Of a stretch of 64,000 nucleotides of DNA, positions 13,122 through 24,664 are shown in pieces. The stretch covers positions 35,201,410 through 35,265,409 of the forward strand of contig OY992537.1 in assembly GCA_963921195.1 (NCBI GenBank), given 5' to 3'. The stretch is from Pegoplata infirma. Its lineage: Eukaryota; Arthropoda; Insecta; Diptera; Anthomyiidae. The notes beneath the pieces were generated by a model, which worked only from the letters and a program-made list of their open reading frames with translations, did not search any database and had not been told where the DNA came from. Every line of letters starts with the position of its first letter. The stretch's first letter is position 1. The position numbers were made by a program, and so were the translations under genes.

Positions 13122-13663
13122 ACAAGGGAAGTATCTCATCGATTTTAAGGGTGGGGTGTCTCGGCTTTTCGGCCATATCAGTGTTTCAAAATTTCGTTGT
13201 CCCCTTATGAAACCATATGGATCTCCGGGAAAATTTCGATAACTCTCGAACTAACAGGAATATCCTCTAGAGCAAAAATACGTGTCGACTTAAATTTAAT
13301 AAAGATTATTTCGTATTCATATGGACATCGTAGCTCTATGTCTTCATATAAATACCCCCCAAAATTTTCACATTTTCATAAAAAAAGTATTTAACGAAGC
13401 CAAACTTTTACAAGGTTATGCCACCGTTGGATAGGCATTAAAAAACCTTTCTTCTCATATGTAAACATCATATAGTTTCTTAGAAAGAAATGGCTGAAAA
13501 ATCCAAAAAACGATTTTTTCGCCATTTCTTGGCCCATGTTTTGAACCCTTAAATCCTTGATATGGCCGATAAGCCGAGACACCCCAACCTTAGAATTGTC
13601 TCTTTTATATATATTTTACGTTTCATGCAAATCGGTTCATAAGGGTTGAGATACTTCCTTTGT
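13122..13663. mobile_element. ACAAGGGAAGTATCTC-ended foldback
   Basis: Inverted ends ACAAGGGAAGTATCTC / GAGATACTTCCTTTGT. The arms share GGTGTCTCGGCTT...CGGCCATATC and its complement at 13560-13590. Related to 9749 and 19411 by the AGGGAAGT ends. Three short frames here are shadows. Confidence 0.68.
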
Positions 13664-14652
13664 GAGTTGAAATTTAAAAAAGATTTTGTGATATATTAAG
13701 TCAGAGATAAATATCAATTATTTTAAGCTTTAAATAGCTTTAAATTAAATCAAGCATTTTACGGAATTTTAGCGATATGTCCCGTGTTCATCAGTCACGG
13801 GATTAGTGATTTCACATGGACCGACACCCTTTTTCCTGCTACAATCGTTTAATCTTAAGCAGTTTTCCTATTAAGAAAAAGAAAAAAAAATTGCTAAGAA
13901 CCCCTAAAAACTGTCTTGAAAATTATTTTCCATAACAATTTTAAAATAAAAACCACTGGTATTTTTTTATGAATTTTTAAATATTATTTATAATTTTTAT
14001 TTCCGCTTCGGTATAATTTTATAATTTTTTAGTGTTTTTTTTTTCTTTTTGTTTTGTTCCATTTTGTTTTATATCATTCATTTTATGTTGTTTTTTGTTT
14101 TTAAATTATTTATTTTATAGTATTTTAATTTAAATTAATTTCTAGTTAGCTTTACCTTGTGTGTTTTAAAGAGTAAATGTATTTTTTTTAATATAAAAAA
14201 CCTTAAAACTGATTATATTTAATTTTAATTTAAAACAAAAAATAAAATTGTAAAATTTTACAAACAAAAAAAAAAATATTTAACAAAAATTTAAAACACG
14301 TATGTATATTGATCCTTAACAAGAAAAAAAAAAATTAAAAAGAAATGAACACACGAATTGTTAGCACAGCTTAAAAATTTAAAGTTTTTCACTGAAAAAT
14401 ATATAGATTTTTGACACGCTGATTTTAAATCTGTTTATAAAATTCAAATTTTTGTTTGAAATTTTCCTAATAGTAACGGGCCTTGTAAACGTCTTGCAGA
14501 TCTACTAAGTTTATCACACAAATATCACAAAATAGGACGAACTTGAAAGATCTGCAGGGTTTACAACAATTTTAAAATTGTTTCAAAATAATATTTGCTT
14601 CAGCTAATAATAAGTATTTTAATGAAAAGCTTTTATTACGATTAAGCATGTA
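13664..14652. other. AT-rich sequence with one 85-bp hairpin
   Basis: Mostly plain AT-rich. At 14482-14569, TTGTAAACGTCTTGCAGATCT faces AGATCTGCAGGGTTTACAA, a possible small MITE or its footprint. Confidence 0.4.
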
Positions 14653-15070
14653 CACTAGACCGACTCACCTTATATGGGCAAAAAAAAAGTTAAAGTTGTA
14701 CCCCCCTCAAAATTAACTTTGACATGTTTTATGAAGATTCCCAAAATATTTGGGCTCTAGCGATAATCTCCCGTGAGCTAAACCGCGTCAAAAAAGGGTC
14801 CAAAAATGGTATTTTTCATGAATAAAAAAATCAGTAAATTTTTTTTTGTCCAATGAATGACCAAATATAATAGATATTTAGGAATTCTTTGATTCTGCAT
14901 TAAAACATTTTAAAAATCTAACCACAGACTCGAGATAACGAGATGTTTACGTCAGATTTTTGATGCTTTTCAATTCGATTTTAATGAAAACTTAAATAAC
15001 TTTGGTATTTTTTGTTGGATTTTCACTTATAATACATCGTTAGAAAGGTGTTGACCACCGCTTGGGATTT

Positions 15071-15590
15071 TAGTCAAAAATTAACCCTTAACTGCACTGT
15101 CTAACTTTTTTATACTATTTACTTCGACATCATTTAAAACCGTTTTATAACCACAAAAAGCATATCTTTGTGCAGGAAATACGTTTAATTAATATATTTG
15201 GCCGCAATTAATTTAACCCATGCATGATCAAAATATTTTGGCAAACATTTTTAAAAAAGTTTTTGCGGAAATTATTGAAAGCTAGTTGTAATACTTTAAA
15301 AAATAAAATTAAATAAGTTTTTGTTTATTTTAGTCAAAAATTAACCCTTAAATGCACTGTCTTACTTTTTTATAACATTTACTTCGACATAATTAAAAAC
15401 CCATTATATAACCACAAAAAGCATATCTTTGTACAGGAAACACGTTTAATTATTATGTTTGGCCACAATTAATTTAACCCATGCATGATCAAAATATTTT
15501 GGCAAACATTTTTAAAAAAGTTTTTGCGGAAATTATTGAAAGCTAGTTGTAATACTTTAAAAAAATATAATTAAATAAGGTTTTTGTTTA
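15071..15590 (+). repeat. 260-bp diverged tandem duplication
   Basis: Sequence from TAGTCAAAAATTAACCC at 15071 repeats at 15331 (period 260) with scattered substitutions, so it is older than the neighbouring 661-bp duplication. Confidence 0.8.
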
Positions 15591-16812
15591 TCTAGACGTG
15601 CTTATTAATATCAAATAATTATTACGTGTACCACATTACCGGTCAAATTTTTTTCGAAATTTATATGTGCAAATTAATTTTAAAAATAAAATATAAACAA
15701 ATTTTGGTCTTAATCGCATATATTCGTGCAAAAAACGCAAAAACCTTTTTTATTTTATTTTTTTAAAGTATTTCTACTAGCTTTCAATAATTTCCGCAAA
15801 AACTTTTTTAAAAATTTTTGCCAAAATATTTTGGTCATGCATGGGTTAAATTAATTGTGGCCAAATATATTAATTAAACGTGTTTCCTGCACAAAGATAT
15901 GCTTTTTGTGGTTAGAAAATGGTTTTTTAATGATGTTGAAGTAAATGTTATAAAATAGTAAGACAGTACAGTTAAGGGTTAATTTTTGACTAAAATCCCA
16001 AGCGGCGGTCAACACCTTTCTAACGATGTATTATAAGTGAAAATCGGACAAAAAATAACAAAGTTATTTAAGTTTTCAGTAAAATCGAATTGAAAAGCAT
16101 CAAAAAACTGACATAAACATCTCGTTATCTCGAGTCTGTGGTTAGATTTTTAAAATATTTTGGCAAACATTTTTAAAAAAGTTTTTGCGGAAATTATTGA
16201 AAGCTAGTTGTAATACTTTAAAAAAATATAATTAAATAAGGTTTTTGTTTATCTAGACGTGCTTATTAATATCAAATAATTATTACGTGTACCACATTAC
16301 CGGTCAAATTTTTTTCGAAATTTATATGTGCAAATTAATTTTAAAAATAAAATATAAACAAATTTTGGTCTTAATCGCATATATTCGTGCAAAAAACGCA
16401 AAAACCTTTTTTATTTTATTTTTTTAAAGTATTTCTACTAGCTTTCAATAATTTCCGCAAAAACTTTTTTAAAAATTTTTGCCAAAATATTTTGGTCATG
16501 CATGGGTTAAATTAATTGTGGCCAAATATATTAATTAAACGTGTTTCCTGCACAAAGATATGCTTTTTGTGGTTAGAAAATGGTTTTTTAATGATGTTGA
16601 AGTAAATGTTATAAAATAGTAAGACAGTACAGTTAAGGGTTAATTTTTGACTAAAATCCCAAGCGGCGGTCAACACCTTTCTAACGATGTATTATAAGTG
16701 AAAATCGGACAAAAAATAACAAAGTTATTTAAGTTTTCAGTAAAATCGAATTGAAAAGCATCAAAAAACTGACATAAACATCTCGTTATCTCGAGTCTGT
16801 GGTTAGATTTTT
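15491..16812 (+). repeat. 661-bp tandem duplication in the palindromic element
   Basis: 15491-16151 is followed directly by 16152-16812 with no difference that I could see by eye. The junction AAAATATTTTGGC recurs at 16152. The copy includes the turn of the palindrome, so the duplicated unit itself can fold back. Near-identity means a very recent event or an assembly duplication. Confidence 0.85.
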
Positions 16813-17149
16813 AAAATGTTTTAATGCAGAATCAAAGAATTCCTAAATATCTATTATATTTGGTCATTCATTGGACAAAAAAAAATTTACTGGATTTTAT
16901 ATTCATGAAAAATACCATTTTTGGACCCTTTTTTGACGCGGTTTAGCTCACGGGAGATTATCGCTAGAGCCCAAATATTTTGGGAATCTTCATAAAACAT
17001 GTCAAAGTTAATTTTGAGGGGGGTACATCATCAACTTTTTTTTTTGAGTCACTCTAATGTACACAGAAAAAAATGGATCTAAAATTTTCTGTAACTAAAA
17101 CTTTTATTAACGAAATTGAATTAGAATCCGAAATAGTGCCTACGGTCAG

Positions 17150-17300
17150 TACCGTAGTACCGGGAATACCGGTATTCCCGGTTCTCGGTATTCCCGGGAA
17201 ATGGTACCGGTTTCCCGGTTCTTGAGTTATTCCCGGTATTCCCGGGAATACCGGTATTCCCGGTTCCGGTTCTGACGGTATTCCCGGGACCACCGGTATG
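17150..17300 (+). repeat. GC-rich minisatellite of GGTATTCCCGGGAATACC, left array
   Basis: Iterated CCGGTATTCCCGG units, each a perfect palindrome around CCCGGG. A minus-strand frame reads as a collagen-like PGIPGI peptide; it is repeat translation, not a gene. Confidence 0.85.
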
Positions 17301-18053
17301 TATATTTTGTAAAATTGTGTAGAACTAAAATTTTTTCTTTGCTTTTACCAAAAAAATACAAAACATGTTGAAAACACCATTTCCTAATTTTTTTATGAAC
17401 TTAAGAAAAATATAGTAAGGGTATTCATTTCAGCTTTCTTTCGGTTGTAAAAATAAAAAATTGTAAAAATGTAACTTTTTATTACAACAAACACATGAAA
17501 AAAATTTCCACTTAAAAGTTGCAATTTAAACAACCTATATCCAAGTGTAAAATTATCAGAGTAAAAAGTTACATTTTTCCAATTATTTAAAGCGTTGCCA
17601 TTCATTACTAGCCAAAGAAAAAGTACCAAGATTTGCAACTGTCATGTCAGTTTTTTCTACCTCGGCCGCCCTTATAGAACATGTGTTTGAAATTTTTCTT
17701 AGAAAAAAATATGTATACAAATAATTTTGGTTATAATAATCGAAATTAAGAATTAAACAACAGGAAAAAACTAACAAAATGAGTAAAAAGTGTAATTTAT
17801 AAGTTAATTGGTTCATTCATCGAATAATTTAATTATTTTTGGAAACTTTCTATCATATTTTTTTTTATGTACCCGTTCACATCAATGAGAGTGGAATCTT
17901 GCATTTTTCATTTTTTCACTTTTACATTTTCTGAAATGAATACCCTTAGTTACATGATTTTATAATAATTTTACAAACACAACTGAATATTTCTGAAATA
18001 CTGATTAAATGGTGTAATTTAAATATTTTATGGTATAGTATTTTTTTATTTTT

Positions 18054-18178
18054 TGAGAACCGGTACCAACATCAGAACCGGGAATACCGGTATTCCCGGG
18101 AATATATCTAGAACCGGGAAACCGGTACCAGAACCGGGAATACCGGTATTCCCGGGAATACTGAGAACCGGGAAATGG
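18054..18178 (+). repeat. GC-rich minisatellite of GGTATTCCCGGGAATACC, right array
   Basis: The same unit as 17150-17300 (ACCGGGAATACCGG...), about 750 bp away. The two arrays may be the ends of one element, with 17301-18053 as interior. Confidence 0.83.
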
Positions 18179-18276
18179 GGGGCACTAATCCGAAAATTGC
18201 AATCGACCTTTTTTGAAATTCAATTGATCTCTCACAAATTACAATTGAACTTTTTTTGAATTACAATTGAAATTTT

Positions 18277-18548
18277 TAGGCCACTGTCCAAAAAAAAGTA
18301 ATTCACATAAAAAATTTGAAAATGAAAATTTCCGAATTTTTTTGGTGTTCTAGATTTCACATCTGAATTCCTTTTACGTTTGGTTTCACATAAATAAAAT
18401 TTGGTGAAAGTAAAACGAATGCACTTTTTTTCTTATAATTTTTTAAATTTAAATTATTCGATTTCAACTTCGGATGAAAGCGTGATTTCATGTGATTCGG
18501 AAATTTTCATGTGAATTGAAAAGTTGTGAAAGACAGAACAGAGGCCTA
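18277..18548. mobile_element. AGGCCACTGTCC MITE, copy 2
   Basis: 272 bp with ends TAGGCCACTGTCC / GAACAGAGGCCTA; the interior TTTCCGAATTTTTTTGG and ATTTCATGTGATTCGG matches copy 1 (7785-8049). Confidence 0.72.
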
Positions 18549-18699
18549 AAATTTAATTTGGAGTACAAAATTTTTTGGGCATTTTCGTACAAAAAAATTT
18601 TTTTTAGTGTTAACATTTTTTGAGTGACACTTTGTAAAATATTTTTTTGCCCTTCAAAGCATGTTTAGATTGTTTCTCAAAAACAAATGGGATTTTTCA

Positions 18700-18825
18700 A
18701 AGGTTGCTTCAGTTTTTCAAGGGGGAACCTTTTCCCGAATTTGCACAATTTTAGACTGCATCGTGTATTTTAAATATCTTAAATATCGATGCGTTACACA
18801 CGGAATAACAAAGTGACTAATAAGA
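18700..18825 (-). mobile_element. mini-me-like repeat (type B), fragment
   Basis: CAGTTTTTCAAGGGGGAACC, CTGCATCGTGT and TATCGATGCGTTACACACGGAATAACAAAGTGA match the corresponding blocks of 52440-52715 with internal losses. Confidence 0.5.
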
Positions 18826-18849
18826 CAATAAGACTAATTCTTGAAAGTT

Positions 18850-19410
18850 GTAATATTGATTAATATTTTTATTAAGTCAAATACAAAAGTAATTGGCTAT
18901 GATTTTTTTGTATTAAACAAATATTTGTCTAACAAGAATTGTAGGTCTATTGTTTTCTGTGTTATGAATTAACAAAAAAAATTATAAAAAATAATTTTAA
19001 AAAATAGCTAAACAAAATTACTTTATAAACAAAAACAAATACATGAGTATTTTTTAAATATAAAATCTTAATTTTTTTAAGAAGCTTGATAACAGAAATT
19101 TTTTTATTTTTTATATATATTTTTTAATATTTATTTTTAAGTTATAAAAAATCAGTTTTTATTAATTTTCAATAATTGGCCATTCTCCGAATTTCATTTT
19201 TTTAAGCAAAAAATTTACCACTTATACACACATATAGAATATTTTTAGGCAACATATACAGATTTTATTTATTTTTTTTTTCAATTTTTAAACAAAAATA
19301 TTAATCTCACAAACATTTATTTTATTTATAAAAATTCCTATGTTTTGTAAAATGTTTTGTTTGTTCCAGTGAATTGTTAAAAAATACTCTTAAAGTCTTG
19401 TAATTGTCTT
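18850..19410. other. AT-rich sequence, no feature seen
   Basis: Only A/T-rich runs, no ORF, repeat end or motif that I can support. Confidence 0.45.
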
Positions 19411-20221
19411 ACAATGGAAGTCTCCCTAGTGTCACCCGACGATCTTTATGAAATTGGTTTTATTTTGTACAGCAGGAAAAATAAAGGGACACGTATTTTT
19501 TTTAACGGCCCAAATTCATATTTAGGGGGTGAAAATGAGGGGGGGAAGAAACGGTAATTTTTCATTTTTTGCGTTTATCTCCTATACTATACAAAGAAAC
19601 CTAGTCATGTGACATACCAAATGAAAGGTCTTTGGAAAACCTATTTTCGTGTGTAAATAACGTGTCCAAACATGCACAACTTTTCGTCATATTAGGTAAA
19701 ATGTCAAAATTTTTGGACATTTTTGTTTATAATTCGAAAAATATTTACTTTTTTGGCACGTTGTTAGCATCACGAGACAGGTATTTTAAATACCTTTAAT
19801 CTGATACCAAATATGCCTATATTAATTTTGAGTAAATAGGCGTAAATCGTAAAAAACTGAAAAAGGTCAATTACCCCCGTACAAATCGACCCCCGTAGGC
19901 TAGTTGGTAGCGTGCTAGCCTTTCAACGTGGGGGTCGTGGGTTCGATTCCCACTAGAACCCTTGGTTTTTTTCGCTACAACGAGACGACGGTCATTGATA
20001 CCAGTTCTCGGTTAGGTTGCATTTATTAAAAAAAAATGAGTTGTAAATAAATAGAGAGAATAAATAAAAATAATTGATCATGTGATGTGATCAAAACTAT
20101 TATTATTATTATTATTATAAATCGACCCCCCCCCCCCAAAAAAAATGAGTTTGGGCCGTTAACAAAAAAATACGTGTAGAATTAATTTTCGTTCTGGTGA
20201 CACCAGGGAGACTCTCCTTTT
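19411..20221. mobile_element. GGAAGTCTCCCT-ended foldback hosting the SINE
   Basis: Inverted arms 19418-19560 (AGTCTCCCTAGTGTCACC, CACGTATTTTTTTTAACGGCCCAAA) and 20130-20215 (complementary). The interior 19613-19880 is shared with 10640-11600. The SINE and its TSD lie at 19883-20130. Confidence 0.65.
19895..20118 (+). mobile_element. tRNA-derived SINE, copy 1
   Basis: The head resembles a tRNA with Pol III boxes: an A-box-like tract at the start and a B box GGTTCGATTCC inside a perfect T-arm (GTGGG loop CCCAC) near 19938-19954. The body contains CTACAACGAGACGACGG and CCAGTTCTCGGTTAG, and the 3' end is GTGATCAAAACTATTATT with a (TTA)n tail. Flanking direct repeats AAATCGACCCCC at 19883-19894 and 20119-20130 are a 12-bp target-site duplication, so insertion was by retroposition. 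The 5' and 3' ends of the tRNA-like part do not pair as an acceptor stem, so it is not a working tRNA gene. It sits inside a larger foldback element. Confidence 0.85.
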
Positions 20222-20273
20222 AGAATATTGGATTTTTTAATAGGCAAAATTCTATCAGACAGAAACATTTATA

Positions 20274-20767
20274 CAGTCAAACTCGGTTATAACGAACTCG
20301 GTTATAACGAATTCTCGGTTATAACGAACTATTTTCAAAGTCCCGACGTTTTGCCAGCAATTTCCACACAAAATACTTCTTTTATAACGAACTCGGTTAT
20401 AACGAATCCTCGGTTAAAACGAACTACTTTTTATGGTCCCAGGAACACAATATCATGTATATTTACCTTTTTATAACGAACTCTGAAAAATAGTTTAAAA
20501 TGTGCGGCAATTATGTTTACTAAACTCACAAAAAGTTAGAAAATTTTGGTTAATAATATAATTTTGATAAAATTTATTTATATTTTTAATTCTTTCTTCT
20601 CAAAAAGTAGTTAATTAAAAAAAAAACGTTAAATAAAATCAAATTGGAATTTTTTTTTTGGAAATAAAACTTGGTTGATATAAAATATACCCCGCTTATA
20701 GCGAACTTCGCTTATAACGAACTATTTTTACTGGTCCCTCGGAGTTCGTTATAACCGGGTTCGACTG
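20274..20767. mobile_element. pogo/Tigger-like (Tc1-mariner) MITE
   Basis: 494 bp flanked by TA (20272-20273, 20768-20769), with inverted ends CAGTCAAACTCGGTTATAACG / CGTTATAACCGGGTTCGACTG (first and last bases of each given only in part by alignment). The terminal motif GGTTATAACGAACT is iterated several times inward from both ends, which is characteristic of this MITE type. The apparent ORF over its left half is just this repeat in frame. Confidence 0.78.
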
Positions 20768-20779
20768 TATATGTATGTA

Positions 20780-22050
20780 TGCGATTAAATTCTGAGAATT
20801 TTTTTATATAAAAAAATTTCTGAAAATTTAAGAATTCTTTTGAAATAAAAATGTGTCAAAATCTGAGTTTTTTACATGAAAACTGTCTCGGAGTCTGAGA
20901 TTTTTTTTTTCCAGAGAAATTACATATCTATAAATCTAAAAAAAAATTATTTGAAAATGTCTAATTTTCTTTTTTTTACATTTTTATACTTTTTTTCTGA
21001 AAAAATTGTCATAGAATCTAAGAATTTTTGTATAGGAAAAATGTGTCGAAATCAGAATTTTTGATACCGATGCGTCCGCGGTTCCGCTCTATAAATGTAA
21101 TAACCAACATTGTTTTTATACGGTTCGAAGGACCATATTAAGTGCAAGTTTCTAAATTTAAGAAAAATTGTATCAGAATCAGAAATTTTTTCTAAGAAAA
21201 TTTCTTAGAAAATATCTTTAAATCTGATAATTTTTCTAAAATAAAAATGTGTCAAAATCTAAGAATTTGTCTTGAAATAGAATCAGAATATTTTTGTCTT
21301 TTAGTCTGGTACTCTTCTAAAAATTAAAATCTAAGATTTTTTTTATATAAAAAAATTTCTTATTTTTTTTCTAAGACCTTTTTTAGATTTTAAGACTTTT
21401 TCTATAGGAAAATTGTTTCAGAATCTGAGAATTTTTATAAAGAAAACATTTTTAAAAATCTGAACTTTTATGTTTATAATCAATTTTGTTTTTATACGAT
21501 CCGAAGGAACATATGAAGTTCAAGTTGCTGAATTAATAAAAAGAGTCTCGAAATCAGAGAAATTGTCTGAAATAAAAATTTGTTCATATAAAACTTTTTC
21601 TTTAGAGAAACGTCTCTATAGAATTTTTTTATATGAAAAATGTCTTATTTTCTTTTTAAGACCTTTTTGAGACTTTTTTTTATATGAAAATTTTCTCAGA
21701 ACCTTAGAAATTTTATAAAGGAAAAATCCGTTAAAATCTGATTTTTTTTTTATATAAAGAGAAGCTGTCGACGGTTCCGTTCTTTATGTAGTAAATCAGC
21801 CTTGTTTTCAAACGGTTCGAAGGACCATATTATAATTTAAGATAAATATAAGATAAATGTATCAGAATTAGAATTTTTTATAGCTAAATTGTTTAAGAAT
21901 CTGAAAATTTTTCTTAAAGAAAATTGTATTAATATTTTTTTATGTAAAAAAGATCTCAGGATCTGAGAATTTCCTGTAAAAAAATGTCCTGAGAATTTAA
22001 AAATTTTTTATTGAAAAAATATCTCTGAATGTGAGAACATTTTAAGTGTT
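20780..22050 (+). repeat. degenerate 35-bp family with interspersed CGGTTCGAAGGACCAT copies
   Basis: AATCTGAGAATTTTT-type segments alternate with TTTATACGGTTCGAAGGACCAT at 21114, a variant at 21495 and another at 21813. No coding potential beyond short A/T-driven frames. Confidence 0.6.
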
Positions 22051-22384
22051 TCAGAACACTCAGAAAATTATGTAAGTTACTACATGTTAGTTGTTTGTAT
22101 ATTTCACAGTAGTTAGTTGTTTTCAACTACAAAGTCAGTTGTTTTTGTATGAAAAATATCAAACAACTATTTCTAATTTCCTGTAAAAAAATGTCCTGAG
22201 AATTTAAAAATTTTTTATTGAAAAAATATCTCTGAATGTGAGAACATTTTAAGTGTTTCAGAACACTCAGAAAATTATGTAAGTTACTACATGTTAGTTG
22301 TTTGTATATTTCACAGTAGTTAGTTGTTTTCAATTTACAAAGTCAGTTGTTTTTGTATGAAAAATATCAAACAACTATTTCTGT
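21971..22384 (+). repeat. 207-bp tandem duplication
   Basis: TTCCTGTAAAAAAATGTCCT at 21971 recurs at 22178 and the two 207-bp units are almost identical. Each contains the first about 120 bp of the AACTAC MITE, so the duplication happened after that insertion. Confidence 0.85.
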
Positions 22385-22838
22385 TAGTTATTTTAAGTCG
22401 TTTTTTTTAATAACTAACAAAAAAGTACTGTAATGTAGTAACAGTTATTTAAAGTAGTTAATTTAATTTTTTTATCTCTGAAAAATTTTCAAAGTTTTTT
22501 TTCCAAAAAAAAAAAAAATAATTTTCGTTTTTTTTTTATTATTTTTCACAACTTTTTTTCTTTAAAAAAAAAAAAAAAAAACTTTGTAAAAAAATTGGTC
22601 TTCAATTTTTTTCCTTAAAAAATTATATGTTAATTATTTTATTTTTACTACATGTTAATTGTTTTGACTACAAATGAAAGTAGTTTTTACTACATAAGTC
22701 AGTTGTTTTTTTGTCAGTTAAAATAACTAACATTGTTAGTTGATTTAACTGAAAAAGTAGTTGACCCCAAAACAACTTACAAAGTAGTTATTTTAACTGA
22801 CATTTTCAGTTGATTTTACTAACATAATTTTTTGAGTG
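22264..22838. mobile_element. AACTAC-type palindromic MITE, copy 1 of cluster
   Basis: 575 bp, ends CACTCAGAAAATTATG / CATAATTTTTTGAGTG, with arms of GTTAGTTGTTT and its complement around an A/T-rich centre. A second truncated start lies at 22057 through the 207-bp duplication. Confidence 0.78.
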
Positions 22839-22979
22839 AACATCATTAGCATTTTTGTAATGTCTTAGAATTTGAGACTTTTCAATAGAATCAAAAACTT
22901 TTTCCATAGAAAATTTGTCTGAGAATCTGATACATTTCAGTAGGGAAACTGTTTCAGAATCGCGGACTTTTCTACGCCA

Positions 22980-23551
22980 CACTCAAAAAATTATGTTAGT
23001 AAAATCAACTGAAAATGTCAGTTAAAATAACTACTTTGTAAGTTGTTTTGGGGTCAACTACTTTTTCAGTTAAATCAACTAACAATGTTAGTTATTTTAA
23101 CTGACAAAAAACAACTGACTTATGTAGTAAAAACTACTAACATTTGTAGTCAAAACAACTAAAATGTAGTAAAAATTAAATAATCAATAAATATTTTTTT
23201 TTTTAAAAAATTTTTCAGAAAAAAATTTGAAGACGAAATTTTTTCAAAGTTTTTTTTTTTAAAAAAAAAAGTTGTGAAAAATAAAAAAAACGGAAATTTA
23301 TTTTTATTTTTTGGAAAAAAACTTTGAAAATTTTTCAGAGATAAAAAAATAAAATTAACTACTTTAAATAACTGTTACTACATCACAGTATTTTTTTGTT
23401 AGTTATTCAAAAAAACTACTTAGAATAACTAACAGAAATAGTTGTTTGATATTTTTCATACAAAAACAACTGACTTTGTGGTTGAAAACAACTTACTACT
23501 GTAAAATATACAAACAACTAACATGTAGTAACTTACATAATTTTCTGAGTG
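22980..23551. mobile_element. AACTAC-type palindromic MITE, copy 2 of cluster
   Basis: 572 bp with CACTCAAAAAATTATG / CATAATTTTCTGAGTG ends, in inverse orientation to copy 1. It abuts copy 3 directly. Confidence 0.78.
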
Positions 23552-24112
23552 CACTCAAAAAATTATGTTAGTAAAATCAACTGAAAATGTCAGTTAAAAT
23601 AACTACTTTGTAAGTTGTTTTGGGGTCAACTACTTTTTCAGTTAAATCAACTAACAATGTTAGTTATTTTAACTGACAAAAAACAACTGACTTATGTAGT
23701 AAAAACTACTTACATTTGTAGTCAACTAAAATGTAGTAAAAATAAAATAATCAATAAATAATTTTTTTTTGTCAAAAAATTTTTCAGAAAAAAATTTGAA
23801 GACCAAATTTTTTCAAAGTTTTTTTTTTTTTTAAAAAGTTGTGAAAAAAACGAAAATTTATTTTTGTTTTTTGGAAAAAAAACTTTGAAAATTTTTCAGA
23901 GATAAAAAAATAAAATTAACTACTTTAAATAACTGTTACAACATCACAGTACTTTTTTGTTAGTTATTTAAAAAAACTACTTAAAATAACTAACAGAAAT
24001 AGTTGTTTGATATTTTTCATACAAAAACAACTGACTTTGAAGTTGAAAACAACTAACTACTGTAAAATATACAAACAACTAACATGTAGTAACTTACATA
24101 ATTTTCTGAGTG
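23552..24112. mobile_element. AACTAC-type palindromic MITE, copy 3 of cluster
   Basis: 561 bp, nearly identical to copy 2 and head-to-tail with it without spacer, so it arose by tandem duplication rather than independent insertion. Confidence 0.78.
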
Positions 24113-24620
24113 AAGATTCCAATTTAAATTCGAAATATATCAAGTGAATTGTACTTGATCTTTTTCGAATTACAATTAAAATCTTGCAATTACAATTGTT
24201 TAATTAAATGATTTTTTTTTTTCAAATTACAACTGATCTTTAACAAATTACAATTGATCTATTTCAAATTAGGTTTGGGTTTTTGAATCACAATTGATAT
24301 TTTTTCGAAAAACAATTGAAATCTTTGAATTACAATTGATCTTTTTCAAATTACAATTGATCTTTTTCTAATTACAATTAAAATCATGGAATTACAATTG
24401 ATTTTTTTCGAATTACAATTGATATTTTTCAAATAATATTTGATTTATTTTGAATTATAATTGATATTTTAAGAAATATTATTCAAATTACCTGGAAAAT
24501 GGCGAATTCCAGTTGCAGTCTCCGAATTGAAATGGATCTTTTTCGAATTACAATTGATTTTTTACGAATAATATTTGATTTATTTTGAATTATAATTGAT
24601 ATTTTACGAAATATTATTCA
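24113..24620 (+). repeat. about 21-bp minisatellite TTCGAATTACAATTGAT
   Basis: Loose tandem repeats of AATTACAATTGATCTTTTTC, each combining the palindromes CAATTG and TTCGAA. Other blocks of the family: 18190-18275, 27340-27390, 31400-31550, 31990-33245 and 52750-53065. Confidence 0.78.
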
Positions 24621-24664
24621 AATTACCTGGGAAAATGGCGAAGAAGAAATCTTAGAATAAGAAA

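Larger units (their letters stand above)
14653..17059. mobile_element. 2.4 kb TA-flanked palindromic element (Tc1/mariner-like ends)
   Basis: The arms are inverted over almost the full length: 14690-15070 pairs with 16660-17030 (for example GATAATCTCCCGTGAGCTAA against TTAGCTCACGGGAGATTATC). The ends CACTAGACCGACTCA / TGAGTCACTCTAATG are flanked by TA. No long ORF or transposase motif is visible. The left arm carries a diverged 260-bp tandem duplication and the right arm an exact-looking 661-bp one. Confidence 0.68.

Noticed and set aside
17054..17293. 79-codon minus-strand frame with collagen-like PGIPGI repeats
   Set aside because: Translation of the CCCGGG minisatellite; both strands and several frames stay open for the same reason.
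19895..19970. Functional tRNA gene
   Set aside because: The B box and T-arm are good, but acceptor and anticodon stems do not pair and a SINE body with TSDs follows.
20228..20476. 82-codon plus-strand frame with repeated NELGYNE
   Set aside because: Translation of the iterated GGTTATAACGAACT ends of the pogo/Tigger-like MITE.
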